Origin: Hyphomicrobiales bacterium | Lineage (GTDB): Bacteria; Pseudomonadota; Alphaproteobacteria; Rhizobiales; Devosiaceae | DNA: 37,244 bases | Assembly (NCBI GenBank): GCA_900470445.1 | Contig: UCAU01000076.1 | Location: 1-37,244, forward strand | Direction: 5' to 3' | Part shown: in pieces, positions 8,541 to 15,154 of the stretch | Layout of the letters: every line of letters starts with the position of its first letter | Position numbering within the stretch: position 1 is the first letter of the stretch | Made by a program: the position numbers and the translations under genes | The notes under the pieces: generated by a model | Seen by the model: the letters and a program-made list of their open reading frames with translations, nothing else | Database searches by the model: none | Told to the model about the DNA's origin: nothing

Positions 8541-8564
8541 GTGCCAGATCGGCACAAATGTGCC
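8541..8564. promoter_or_regulatory. Overlapping inverted repeats upstream of the kinase-like gene
   Basis: GTGCC-N5-GGCAC (8541-8555) overlaps GGCACA-AA-TGTGCC (8551-8564). The pair lies 44-67 bases upstream of the ATG at 8497. The shared half-site GGCAC read three times suggests a regulator binding site; no regulator is identified. Confidence 0.35.
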
Positions 8565-8754
8565 CAACGTCCTTACGGTTTCTTCAATATAGTGCGCGTG
8601 TCGCATGGTCCAGAGCGGCCAGCACACGCTTCCGCGCGCTTTGATCGCCATGGTTAAGTGCAAAAACCTTACGAATGGTCACGTTTGCGTGCCCGTCATG
8701 CACTTGTTGTGGAAAGGCGCAGCGCTGAGCGGTGGAATGAGGCAAAATGGGTGC

Positions 8755-8783
8755 TTGTCATCGAGAAATTCTCGACCTATGTT
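8755..8783 (+). promoter_or_regulatory. Putative tRNA-His promoter with palindrome in the spacer
   Basis: TTGTCA (8755-8760) and TATGTT (8778-8783) are spaced 17 bases apart, a fair sigma-70-type promoter. It ends 47 bases before the tRNA. The spacer contains a perfect dyad TCGAGAA-A-TTCTCGA (8761-8775), placed where a bound protein would block polymerase. Confidence 0.5.
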
Positions 8784-8830
8784 CCGCCCGCTTTCGGGAC
8801 GACCTCCACGGTCTCCCTCGACAGGCCCCT

Positions 8831-8907
8831 GCCGCCTTAGCTCAGTTGGTTAGAGCGCTAGATTGTGGATCTAGAGGTCCTCGGTTCGATCCCGAGAGGT
8901 GGTACCA
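8831..8907 (+). tRNA. tRNA-His (anticodon GTG)
   Basis: This is a full cloverleaf with encoded CCA. Acceptor GCCGCCT pairs with AGGTGGT (G1-T72 and G4-T69 wobbles), the D stem is GCTC/GAGC, the anticodon stem is CTAGA/TCTAG with loop TTGTGGA (anticodon 8865-8867), and the T stem is CTCGG/CCGAG with loop TTCGATC. The discriminator base is A73, and the base before position 1 is T, so the gene does not encode G-1. This is the special tRNA-His type described for a subset of alphaproteobacteria, which use a divergent HisRS; such an HisRS is encoded at 12436. Confidence 0.97.
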
Positions 8908-8921
8908 TTCTTTCCCGATTT

Positions 8922-10814
8922 TTATTGCGTCACGCGCAACGATCCGATGCTTTCCGCTATCTTTTGGAAGGCCGCAACTAGCTCCGAAGCCGTGTCGGCG
9001 GTATGGGCATATTCGGGTGCGCTGGCGCAGTTTGCCATCAAGGATATGGCATTGGGCGAATTGACGATGTCAAAGCCCACCGTATAGATTCGCAAACGCG
9101 TATCGCTCTTCATTGCGGCACATAGAGCTGCCGTTTGGGCGTAAGAACCGCCATTTGGGGCGTCACAGTTGATCTTGAAGGCCGCGTCACCACTGCCATC
9201 GATTGAGTCCCGGCTGATCACCCCATCGCAATAGCCACTGTTAAACTCACCATCAGTCATCAACACAACGGCCCTGAAGATGTTTGTTTCGGTGGCAGGG
9301 GCAGGCTGGCTATCGGCCGGCCAGGGGCCGTTGAATTTGGGCGAGACGAGATACCAGCCCCAAGCCACTCCAATATGTCCGCCGGTCGAGCCTCCCGCGG
9401 TCAGCGACGTGGCCAGATTGGTCAACACCGCCTTGTTGGCAGTCAGTGGTACAATGGTGTTGCTCAAGCAGGGATTGCTAGGGTTCGGATAATTGCGCCC
9501 CAACAGTGCTGTGCTAGGCGGCGCGTTGTCAAAAGCATGGACCGTCCGCTCTGTTACGCAAGTGCTCACGCGATGCCGCCAGGCATTCCCCGCAGGGTTG
9601 AGGAAATAAAACCACTCGCATCCCGCCTTCACACACTGTGCTGATCCGCCTGACGTGTAGGCGCCGCTGACATTGGCGCGTGACGAACCTGTCAGCACGA
9701 AGCTGTTCGCCGTTACTGTTCCTACCGGCCAAACCACAGAACCGAGCCCACTGCCCCCCGCGGATTCCTGCCCGTTGTTGATCGCGATTCCGCCAACGCC
9801 GGATATATATACATGGTCATTTGTCGCTAGGCCGTGATTGGTCGAAGTCACCCGCATTTCGCAGTTGGCCTGCAGGCATCTTGTCACTGTCCCCGACTTG
9901 AAGCTGTTGAAACGAGAACCGTTGATGTCCTTCAGTTGGAAAGAATCGGCTTTGGCGTCAGCAACGACAAAGACTTTTTTGTGGATGTTGTTCATGTTGT
10001 CGGATGACGGGCCCGTCTCGATATAGACGCTGTCACCATTACTGAAACCATGCCCCTTCAGGCTGATCACAACCGGATTGGCCCTGGTTGCAGCCTCAAT
10101 TGTCTTGGCAGTGCCGCTGGCCCAGACCACGCTCGTGATTGCCGTTGGTCCGGTGATCGGGCCGCGTATACTCGTTGCATAGGTGCCCACATTGACACCC
10201 ATCGAATAGGGAACGATGGCCATTTTGGAATAGGTGGGTTTTTGTCGGTCCTGCACGACCGCGGGGATGAGCTGTTGCAACGCCATGCTGAGCGCCTGCA
10301 CTTTCGTCTGTCGTTTTCCGCCGGTTCCCGAGGCAACATACTGTCCCATGGAGCCGGTCAGATCGACCACGACGGATACCTCCACATTGGTCGAGCCCCC
10401 CTTCACCTGCGAGCTGACGCGGGCACTCAACTGGTGGATGCCCACAAGGCCGACGAAAAGAGTGGGAACATCCATGTCTGCCGTCAATAGCAACGTGCCA
10501 TCGTCCCGGCTGATCGTGGCGCTGAGTACATCCGCGGATATCGAGCTATCGCCGATGCGGTCGGTTAGCAGCCCCTGTGCTTTGACCTTAAGCGAATCTT
10601 CGCTCACATTCTCGTCGGTAATTTCCTTCTGCAAAGCCAGCGCCGCCGCATCCAGCGCGATCTGTGCTCGGTTCCGTGTCTGCTCCAGCCGCACATAGTC
10701 GACCACGGCGCCGCCCATGGCGATCAGCACCACGGCCATCAGGCCGAACATGATTGCAAATACACCGCTCTCGTCGCGGCCGAATCGCGCGACAAGCCGA
10801 AGGAAAGGACGCAT
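8922..10814 (-). CDS. TadG-like Flp pilus protein with von Willebrand A domain and inserted repeats
   Basis: 630 residues. The N-terminus is the TadE/TadG type: a short basic cytoplasmic part, FGRDESGVFAIMFGLM, then one membrane helix (about 17-40) and a pseudopilin-like helix (DAAALALQKEI). A von Willebrand A domain follows with a MIDAS-type motif DLTGSM at 151-156 and TDGE at 520-523. The domain is split by an insert of roughly 200 residues (about 235-430). The insert has two beta-type repeats, each with a HG-L/F-S/A-x-G/N-D-x-VYI motif followed by DSF/NSFxL. These look like the FCCH-type repeats seen in some phage and pilus proteins. Each is followed by a close Cys pair (C313/C318 and C394/C399, CxxxxCE). 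It probably acts at the cell surface in adhesion or pilus assembly; no other tad genes are in the window. It ends 14 bases from the tRNA. Confidence 0.85.
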   Translation of the reverse strand: MRPFLRLVARFGRDESGVFAIMFGLMAVVLIAMGGAVVDYVRLEQTRNRAQIALDAAALALQKEITDENVSEDSLKVKAQGLLTDRIGDSSISADVLSATISRDDGTLLLTADMDVPTLFVGLVGIHQLSARVSSQVKGGSTNVEVSVVVDLTGSMGQYVASGTGGKRQTKVQALSMALQQLIPAVVQDRQKPTYSKMAIVPYSMGVNVGTYATSIRGPITGPTAITSVVWASGTAKTIEAATRANPVVISLKGHGFSNGDSVYIETGPSSDNMNNIHKKVFVVADAKADSFQLKDINGSRFNSFKSGTVTRCLQANCEMRVTSTNHGLATNDHVYISGVGGIAINNGQESAGGSGLGSVVWPVGTVTANSFVLTGSSRANVSGAYTSGGSAQCVKAGCEWFYFLNPAGNAWRHRVSTCVTERTVHAFDNAPPSTALLGRNYPNPSNPCLSNTIVPLTANKAVLTNLATSLTAGGSTGGHIGVAWGWYLVSPKFNGPWPADSQPAPATETNIFRAVVLMTDGEFNSGYCDGVISRDSIDGSGDAAFKINCDAPNGGSYAQTAALCAAMKSDTRLRIYTVGFDIVNSPNAISLMANCASAPEYAHTADTASELVAAFQKIAESIGSLRVTQ

Positions 10815-10859
10815 GACGCAAGCACTCGTGGGATCTGTCGCCCCACAGCGGAGCAGGCC

Positions 10860-10878
10860 GGAATATCGGTGATATTCC
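10860..10878. promoter_or_regulatory. Perfect palindrome between divergent tadG-like and tag genes
   Basis: GGAATATC-GGT-GATATTCC is an 8-bp perfect inverted repeat, 46 bases upstream of the tadG-like ATG. In a GC-rich intergenic region an AT-rich dyad at this spot looks like an operator. The regulator is unknown. Confidence 0.4.
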
Positions 10879-11068
10879 TTATTAAAAGACCACCACCGGC
10901 CAATAAAGTTTTACCCGGCCGCAAGCACCGTTCACAACCGCGTCAGTCACACGTCCGCGCAATACTCCAAAACTACTCGGCCGGCCAAAATTTCACCGGC
11001 GCAATTCCCAGAATCGCCCCGCCCCGCTACCCCTATGCGCCAATTGCGCACGAGCAGCGGAGCCCGCC

Positions 11069-11698
11069 ATGCCCAGTGAAATCTCCCCCCAGGATGGCCT
11101 GCCGCGCTGCCCCTGGCCGGGCGATGACCCGCTCTATCGCCATTATCACGACAATGAATGGGGCCGCCCGGTCACTTCGGACACACGGCTCTTCGAAAAG
11201 ATCTGCCTCGAAGGCTTCCAGTCGGGCCTCTCCTGGATCACCATCCTGCGCAAGCGCGACCGCTTCCGCGAGGTCTTTCATGGCTTCGATATCGCCAAGG
11301 TCGCCGCCATGACCGAAGCCGATATCGAACGCCTCCTGCTCGATGCTGGCATTATCCGCCACCGCGGCAAGATCACGGCGGCCATCAACAATGCCAAGCG
11401 AACCCTCGAGATCCAGCGGGAATTCGGCTCGCTCGCCGCCTATATCTGGCAATTCGAGCCCCAGCCCGGCCATCGCGCCGATGACTATTCCTGGTCCGCC
11501 CTCAGCGCCGTCGCGCAAACCGACGCCTCCCGCGCCCTCTCCAAGGACTTGCGCAAGCGCGGCTTCAACTTCGTCGGCCCCACCACTTGCTACGCCTTCA
11601 TGCAATCCATGGGCATGGTCAACGACCACATCGAAACCTGCTTCTGCCGGCCTGAGGTCGAAGCCGCCCGTGCGGCTCTCAAGCGGCCGGTGAAGTAG
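11069..11698 (+). CDS. tag: DNA-3-methyladenine glycosylase I
   Basis: This base excision repair enzyme removes 3-methyladenine from alkylated DNA in the cytoplasm. 209 residues, slightly longer than E. coli Tag (187). The family pattern is complete: RCPWPG near the start, YHDNEWG, LFEKICLEGFQSGLSWITIL, then LRKRGFNFVGPTTCYAFMQS and DHIETCFC at the end. The Cys near the N-terminus, the His in YHDNEWG and the terminal His/Cys residues match the zinc ligands of the family. The ATG follows GGAG with about 8 bases between. It is divergent from the pilus gene; a 7-bp hairpin follows the stop, so it looks monocistronic. Confidence 0.95.
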   Translation: MPSEISPQDGLPRCPWPGDDPLYRHYHDNEWGRPVTSDTRLFEKICLEGFQSGLSWITILRKRDRFREVFHGFDIAKVAAMTEADIERLLLDAGIIRHRGKITAAINNAKRTLEIQREFGSLAAYIWQFEPQPGHRADDYSWSALSAVAQTDASRALSKDLRKRGFNFVGPTTCYAFMQSMGMVNDHIETCFCRPEVEAARAALKRPVK

Positions 11699-11712
11699 CG
11701 CGCCCCAAGCCC

Positions 11713-11730
11713 TGTTGCCCATCGGCAACA
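11713..11730 (+). terminator. Putative hairpin terminator after tag
   Basis: TGTTGCC (11713-11719) and GGCAACA (11724-11730) form a perfect 7-bp stem with a CATC loop, 15 bases after the tag stop. No strong T run follows, so confidence is limited. Confidence 0.4.
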
Positions 11731-11771
11731 TTCATCACTTTCTGCGACAACCCGTCACACCCCATATTGCG

Positions 11772-11789
11772 GCTCACGAGCCCGTGAGC
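11772..11789 (+). promoter_or_regulatory. 7-bp perfect inverted repeat upstream of the mini-ORF
   Basis: GCTCACG (11772-11778), AGCC, CGTGAGC (11783-11789). It could be an operator or an RNA hairpin at the start of the leader; it lies 45 bases upstream of the mini-ORF. Confidence 0.3.
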
Positions 11790-11834
11790 TAGAAGCAAAT
11801 TGTCCAACAACGCCAGTCCAGAGGGAGGCGCTAC

Positions 11835-11894
11835 ATGAATATTGTACATGCACTCCATCTGGGTACACACGCGCGGCCAATGGCCCGGGGCTAA
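11835..11894 (+). CDS. Possible 19-residue leader peptide with strong Shine-Dalgarno
   Basis: The frame MNIVHALHLGTHARPMARG is preceded by GGGAGG about 6 bases before the ATG, one of the best ribosome sites in the window. It contains three His (positions 5, 8, 12). The SD GGAGGCG (11824-11830) is perfectly complementary to CGCCTCC (11895-11901) directly after the stop, so the start could be hidden in a hairpin enclosing the ORF. It lies 540 bases upstream of hisS with a DUF1127-like gene between. A regulatory leader is a guess; there is no run of consecutive His as in classic his attenuators, and it may be non-functional. Confidence 0.35.
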   Translation: MNIVHALHLGTHARPMARG

Positions 11895-12056
11895 CGCCTC
11901 CTTGTTGTCACCACCGCCGGCTTTGTGTCGCGGGCACCCACCCAAACCAGCATCGTAACCGGTTGAAGCCGGGTCTTTCTTGACCCTGATTCCGCCTCTC
12001 CGATGCTCCTCAACCCTAGAAGGCCGGTCCGCGCAACAGCGCTGCCGGGCAAAGCT

Positions 12057-12323
12057 ATGTCTTACAATGCACTCAACGAGGGCAGCATCGTGCTGCGCCT
12101 TGAATTCTCCATCGCCGATGCCGTGCACCAGCGCGGCCTGTTTGCCGTCCTGCGGGCGGCAATCGCCGCCTGGTGGAACCGGCCCCGCATGGCGCGGGTG
12201 ATCGATCTGCCCGCTCGCCTGCGGGCCGATGTGGGCCTGCCGCCTGCCGACGGTTTTGACCAATGGCTGCAGCCTGGGGACAACCCCCAGATCCCACCGC
12301 CCCTGTGGAGGCCCGGTTTGTAG
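12057..12323 (+). CDS. Small DUF1127-like protein
   Basis: 88 residues from the ATG at 12057 (the frame continues 18 codons upstream without a ribosome site). The segment around residues 30-70 (FAVLRAAIAAWWNRPRMARV, then DLPARLRADVGLPPAD) fits the DUF1127 pattern: an amphipathic W/R-rich helix followed by L-x-R-L-x-D-[VI]-G-L. Short Arg-rich DUF1127 proteins are common in Hyphomicrobiales and some affect RNA turnover and metabolism, but the role here is unknown. The ribosome site is weak. It sits between the possible leader ORF and hisS, and a strong hairpin follows its stop. The frame has coding character, but the family call is by eye. Confidence 0.5.
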   Translation: MSYNALNEGSIVLRLEFSIADAVHQRGLFAVLRAAIAAWWNRPRMARVIDLPARLRADVGLPPADGFDQWLQPGDNPQIPPPLWRPGL

Positions 12324-12327
12324 CCCC

Positions 12328-12360
12328 AGCCCCCTCGCTTTCTCCGGAAGGCGAGGGGGC
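12328..12360 (+). terminator. GC-rich hairpin before hisS
   Basis: GCCCCCTCGC (ending about 12339) pairs with GCGAGGGGGC, and the stem extends by T-G, T-A and T-A pairs around a CTCCGG loop. This long stem lies directly after the small gene's stop and 76 bases before hisS. It has no T run, so it may be a terminator, an RNA-stabilising hairpin or a REP. Confidence 0.45.
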
Positions 12361-12435
12361 ACAATCCCCCGCTCTGCTGTTGCCCCTCCATGCCCGATCC
12401 GCTAACAACGGCCCGTTCCCGAAGGACTGCCCAAA

Positions 12436-13932
12436 ATGACCGAAAAAGCCAAGCTCATCGCCCCGCGCCTGCCGCGTGGCTTCGAGGACCGTACGCCCGG
12501 TGAAATCGCTGCCGTTGGCGCCATGATCGATACGATCAGGAAAGTCTATGAGCGCTATGGCTTCGACCCGGTCGAAACGCCTTTACTGGAGCTCACTGAA
12601 ACGCTGGGCAAATTCCTGCCCGATACCGACCGGCCCAATGCCGGCGTCTTCTCCCTGCAGGACGATGACGAGCAGTGGATGAGCCTGCGCTACGATCTCA
12701 CAGCGCCGCTCGCCCGCTATTTCGCCGAAAATTTCGAAACCCTGCCCAAGCCCTATCGGTCCTATCGCCAGGGCTATGTCTTCCGCAACGAAAAGCCCGG
12801 CCCCGGCCGCTTCCGCCAGTTCATGCAATTCGATGCCGACACGGTCGGCGCCGGCGGCCCCGAAGCCGATGCCGAAATGTATATGATGGTTGCCGACGTG
12901 ATGGACGAACTCGGCCTAGCAGGCCAGTACGTGGTCAAGGTCAACAACCGCAAGGTGCTCGATGGCGTCCTCGATACCGCCGGCATCACCAGCGACGGGC
13001 AGAAGCTGACGGTGCTTCGCGCCATTGATAAGCTCGACAAGTTCGGGCCCGAAGGCGTCAAGCTCCTGCTCGGCGCCGGACGCAAGGATGAGAGCGGTGA
13101 CTTCACCAAGGGCGCCGGTCTCACGCCGGCGCAGATCGAACCCATCCTCGCCTATGTCGATAGCGGCGTTCCCGCCCCCGGCATTGAAAAGGGCAGCAAT
13201 GCCCACGTCATCGCCACCATCAACACCCTTGCCGGCCTTATCGGCGGTTCGGAAGCCGGCCTGCAGGGCTTGCAGGAACTGGCCAGCATTTTCGGCCTGA
13301 TCAGCGCAGCCGGCTTCAGCGGCCGCGTCATCCTCGACCCCTCGGTGGTCCGTGGCCTCGAATATTATACCGGCCCCGTCTTCGAGGTCGAATTGACCTT
13401 CAAGGTCCAGAACGAAAAGGGCCAGGACGTGGTGTTCGGCGCTGTTGGCAGCGGTGGCCGTTATGACGGTCTTATCGCGCGCTTCCGTCGTGAACCGGTA
13501 CCGGCCACGGGTTGCTCGATTGGCGTCTCCCGCCTCGCCCATGCGCTCAAGCTGACCGGCAATCTCAAAGCCACCGAACCGGTCGGCCCCGTCGTCGTCC
13601 TCGTCATGGACAAGGACCAGATGGCCGGCTACCAGGCCATGGTGGTCGAACTGCGCAAGGCCGGCATCCGTGCCGAAATGTTCCTCGGCAATACCAAGAA
13701 TTTCGGCAAGCAGGTCTCCTACGCCGATAAGCGCAATTCGCCTGCCGTCATCATCGAAGGCAGCCAGGAGCGCGACCAGGGCATCATCCAGATCAAGGAT
13801 CTGATCGCGGGCAAAGAGGCCGCCGCCGCCATCACCTACAACGCCGAATGGAAAGCCGCAAGGCCCGGCCAGTTCGAGGTCAAGCGCGGTGATTTGGTCG
13901 CTGCCATCCAGAAACTGCTGAGCGAACAATGA
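12436..13932 (+). CDS. hisS: Histidyl-tRNA synthetase, alphaproteobacterial long type
   Basis: This class II synthetase charges tRNA-His. 498 residues, longer than the E. coli enzyme (424). Motif 2 reads YVFRNEKPGPGRFRQFMQFD, the histidine-binding segment is RGLEYYTG, and motif 3 includes GSGGRYDGLI followed by TGCSIGVSR. The C-terminal anticodon-binding fold has VVVLVMDKDQMAGYQAMVVE, LRKAGIRAEMFLG and KQVSYADKRNSPAVII. The motif 2 loop differs from the bacterial norm (FRHERPQKGRYRQF), as in the alphaproteobacterial class that charges a tRNA-His lacking G-1. That tRNA is encoded 3.5 kb upstream. An AAGGA-like site precedes the ATG. It forms a cluster with hisZ and hisG, a usual arrangement in the order. 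Confidence 0.96.
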   Translation: MTEKAKLIAPRLPRGFEDRTPGEIAAVGAMIDTIRKVYERYGFDPVETPLLELTETLGKFLPDTDRPNAGVFSLQDDDEQWMSLRYDLTAPLARYFAENFETLPKPYRSYRQGYVFRNEKPGPGRFRQFMQFDADTVGAGGPEADAEMYMMVADVMDELGLAGQYVVKVNNRKVLDGVLDTAGITSDGQKLTVLRAIDKLDKFGPEGVKLLLGAGRKDESGDFTKGAGLTPAQIEPILAYVDSGVPAPGIEKGSNAHVIATINTLAGLIGGSEAGLQGLQELASIFGLISAAGFSGRVILDPSVVRGLEYYTGPVFEVELTFKVQNEKGQDVVFGAVGSGGRYDGLIARFRREPVPATGCSIGVSRLAHALKLTGNLKATEPVGPVVVLVMDKDQMAGYQAMVVELRKAGIRAEMFLGNTKNFGKQVSYADKRNSPAVIIEGSQERDQGIIQIKDLIAGKEAAAAITYNAEWKAARPGQFEVKRGDLVAAIQKLLSEQ

Positions 13933-13958
13933 TGCTCACATCCCCCAACACCCACAAT

Positions 13959-14057
13959 GTCATCCCGGCGCAGGCCGGGATCCATGCTGAAGGCCTCTTT
14001 TCGGCGCCATGCAAGTGGATAGCTCACAGCATGGATTCCGGCCTGCGCCGGAATGAC
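13959..14057. repeat. Paired REP element between hisS and hisZ
   Basis: Two 31-base arms (13959-13989 and 14027-14057) are inverted copies with 29 of 31 matches, separated by 37 bases. Each arm is itself a hairpin: TCCCGGC/GCCGGGA on the left, TTCCGGC/GCCGGAA on the right. The two differences between arms form one compensatory pair (C-G to T-A) within the small stem. Relatives are at 4650-4675 and, more distantly, 36581-36600. Confidence 0.85.
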
Positions 14058-14089
14058 CCGGTGGTTGGGACATATCGGGTGATAGCATC

Positions 14090-15154
14090 ATGACCGGCGC
14101 CGCCCTCCGCCGCGCCAATCTCGAATCCCTGGTCGAAGCCCAGGGCGCCACCCGCGCCACACCGCCCCTTCTCCTTTCGGCCGATCCCTATTTCGATCTC
14201 GCCGGCGAGGAATTCGGCCGCCGCCTGTTGCTCACCACCGATGCCTCGGGCGCTGAATATTGCCTGCGCCCCGATTTCACCCTGCCCATCGTGGCCGATT
14301 ACATCGCCAACGGCGTGGGCGAGCCGGCCGCTTTTTCCTATCTCGGCCCCATCTTCCGCCAGCGCGAAACCGGCGCGGCCGAATTCGATCAGGGCGGCAT
14401 TGAATTGCTCGCCCAGCGCGATGGCGATGTCGCGCTCGATCAGGTGCTGACCTTTGCCCGGGCCGCCCTCTCCATTTTCGGCGTCAGCCCTGTGGTTCGC
14501 CTCGGCGGGGTTGGGTTGTTTGAAGGTCTTTTGGCCCAGGCCGACATGCCCGATCCATGGCGCTCGCGCATCCGCCACCGCTTCGGCCATACCGAAGCGC
14601 TCGAGCGCCTGCTGACCCGGCTTGAACTGGCCCCCGATCTGCCGCGCGAACAACAGCCCTCCCGCGAGGCGCTGGTCGCCGATGTCACCGAGCAAATGGT
14701 CGCCGCCGGCCTCTCCCTGTCCGAAGGCCGCACGCCCCAGGAAATCGCCGACCGCTATCTGGAACAGCAGGCGCTCGACGCGGCCCATGTTCCTGCCAAG
14801 ACACTCAAATTGCTGCGCGACTATCTCGCCATTTCCGGCCCGGTCCTCCAGGCGCTGACCCGTATCGAGGCCCTCGCTGCCGAACACCGGCTGATGCTCG
14901 GCGCCCCCATCCGCGCCATTCGCCGTCATCTCAACGGCCTGGGCGAAGCCCGCGTCAGCTTCGACGCCAGCTTCTCCCCCCGCCTTGATTATTACACCGG
15001 CATCGTCTTCGAAATGACCGGCCCCAATGGCGAAGTGTTGGCCTCGGGTGGCCAATATGATCGCCTGCTCGAACGCCTCGGCGCCAAAGCCCCCATCGCC
15101 GCCTCCGGCTGTTCGGTCTGGGTCGATCGTTTGGAAGCGGAGGTTCGCTCATGA
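14090..15154 (+). CDS. hisZ: ATP phosphoribosyltransferase regulatory subunit
   Basis: HisZ is an HisRS-like paralogue without charging activity that binds short HisG and gives it histidine feedback control. 354 residues. It keeps the class II core: LRPDFTLPIVADYI, FSYLGPIFRQRETGAAEFDQ (a motif 2 remnant), FDASFSPRLDYYTGIVFEMT and ASGGQYDRLLERLGA, but lacks the anticodon-binding domain of HisRS. The stop overlaps the hisG start (ATGA), so the two are translationally coupled. Separated from hisS by a paired REP element that may set their relative transcript levels (inference). Confidence 0.95.
   Translation: MTGAALRRANLESLVEAQGATRATPPLLLSADPYFDLAGEEFGRRLLLTTDASGAEYCLRPDFTLPIVADYIANGVGEPAAFSYLGPIFRQRETGAAEFDQGGIELLAQRDGDVALDQVLTFARAALSIFGVSPVVRLGGVGLFEGLLAQADMPDPWRSRIRHRFGHTEALERLLTRLELAPDLPREQQPSREALVADVTEQMVAAGLSLSEGRTPQEIADRYLEQQALDAAHVPAKTLKLLRDYLAISGPVLQALTRIEALAAEHRLMLGAPIRAIRRHLNGLGEARVSFDASFSPRLDYYTGIVFEMTGPNGEVLASGGQYDRLLERLGAKAPIAASGCSVWVDRLEAEVRS

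Larger units (their letters stand above)
8498..8830. other. Intergenic region between kinase-like gene and tRNA-His
   Basis: This 333-base gap between divergent units contains the GGCAC repeats (8541-8564) on the kinase side and the tRNA promoter with its spacer palindrome (8755-8783) on the other. No convincing gene is seen in it; short frames here lack ribosome sites. Confidence 0.5.
11699..12056 (+). other. Intergenic region between tag and the DUF1127-like gene
   Basis: This 358-base region holds the hairpin after tag, a second perfect hairpin GCTCACG-AGCC-CGTGAGC (11772-11789), the 19-codon ORF at 11835-11894, and a small hairpin GGGTC/GACCC (11971-11986). The succession of hairpins around an SD-led mini-ORF suggests a structured leader RNA. 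Confidence 0.4.

Noticed and set aside
11835..11894. Classical his operon attenuator
   Set aside because: Only three scattered His codons, no adjacent T-tailed terminator, and another gene lies before hisS; kept only as a candidate leader ORF.
14024..15055. 343-codon minus-strand frame opposite hisZ
   Set aside because: Shadow of hisZ; Gly/Ala/Asp-rich without motif, and it runs through the REP element.
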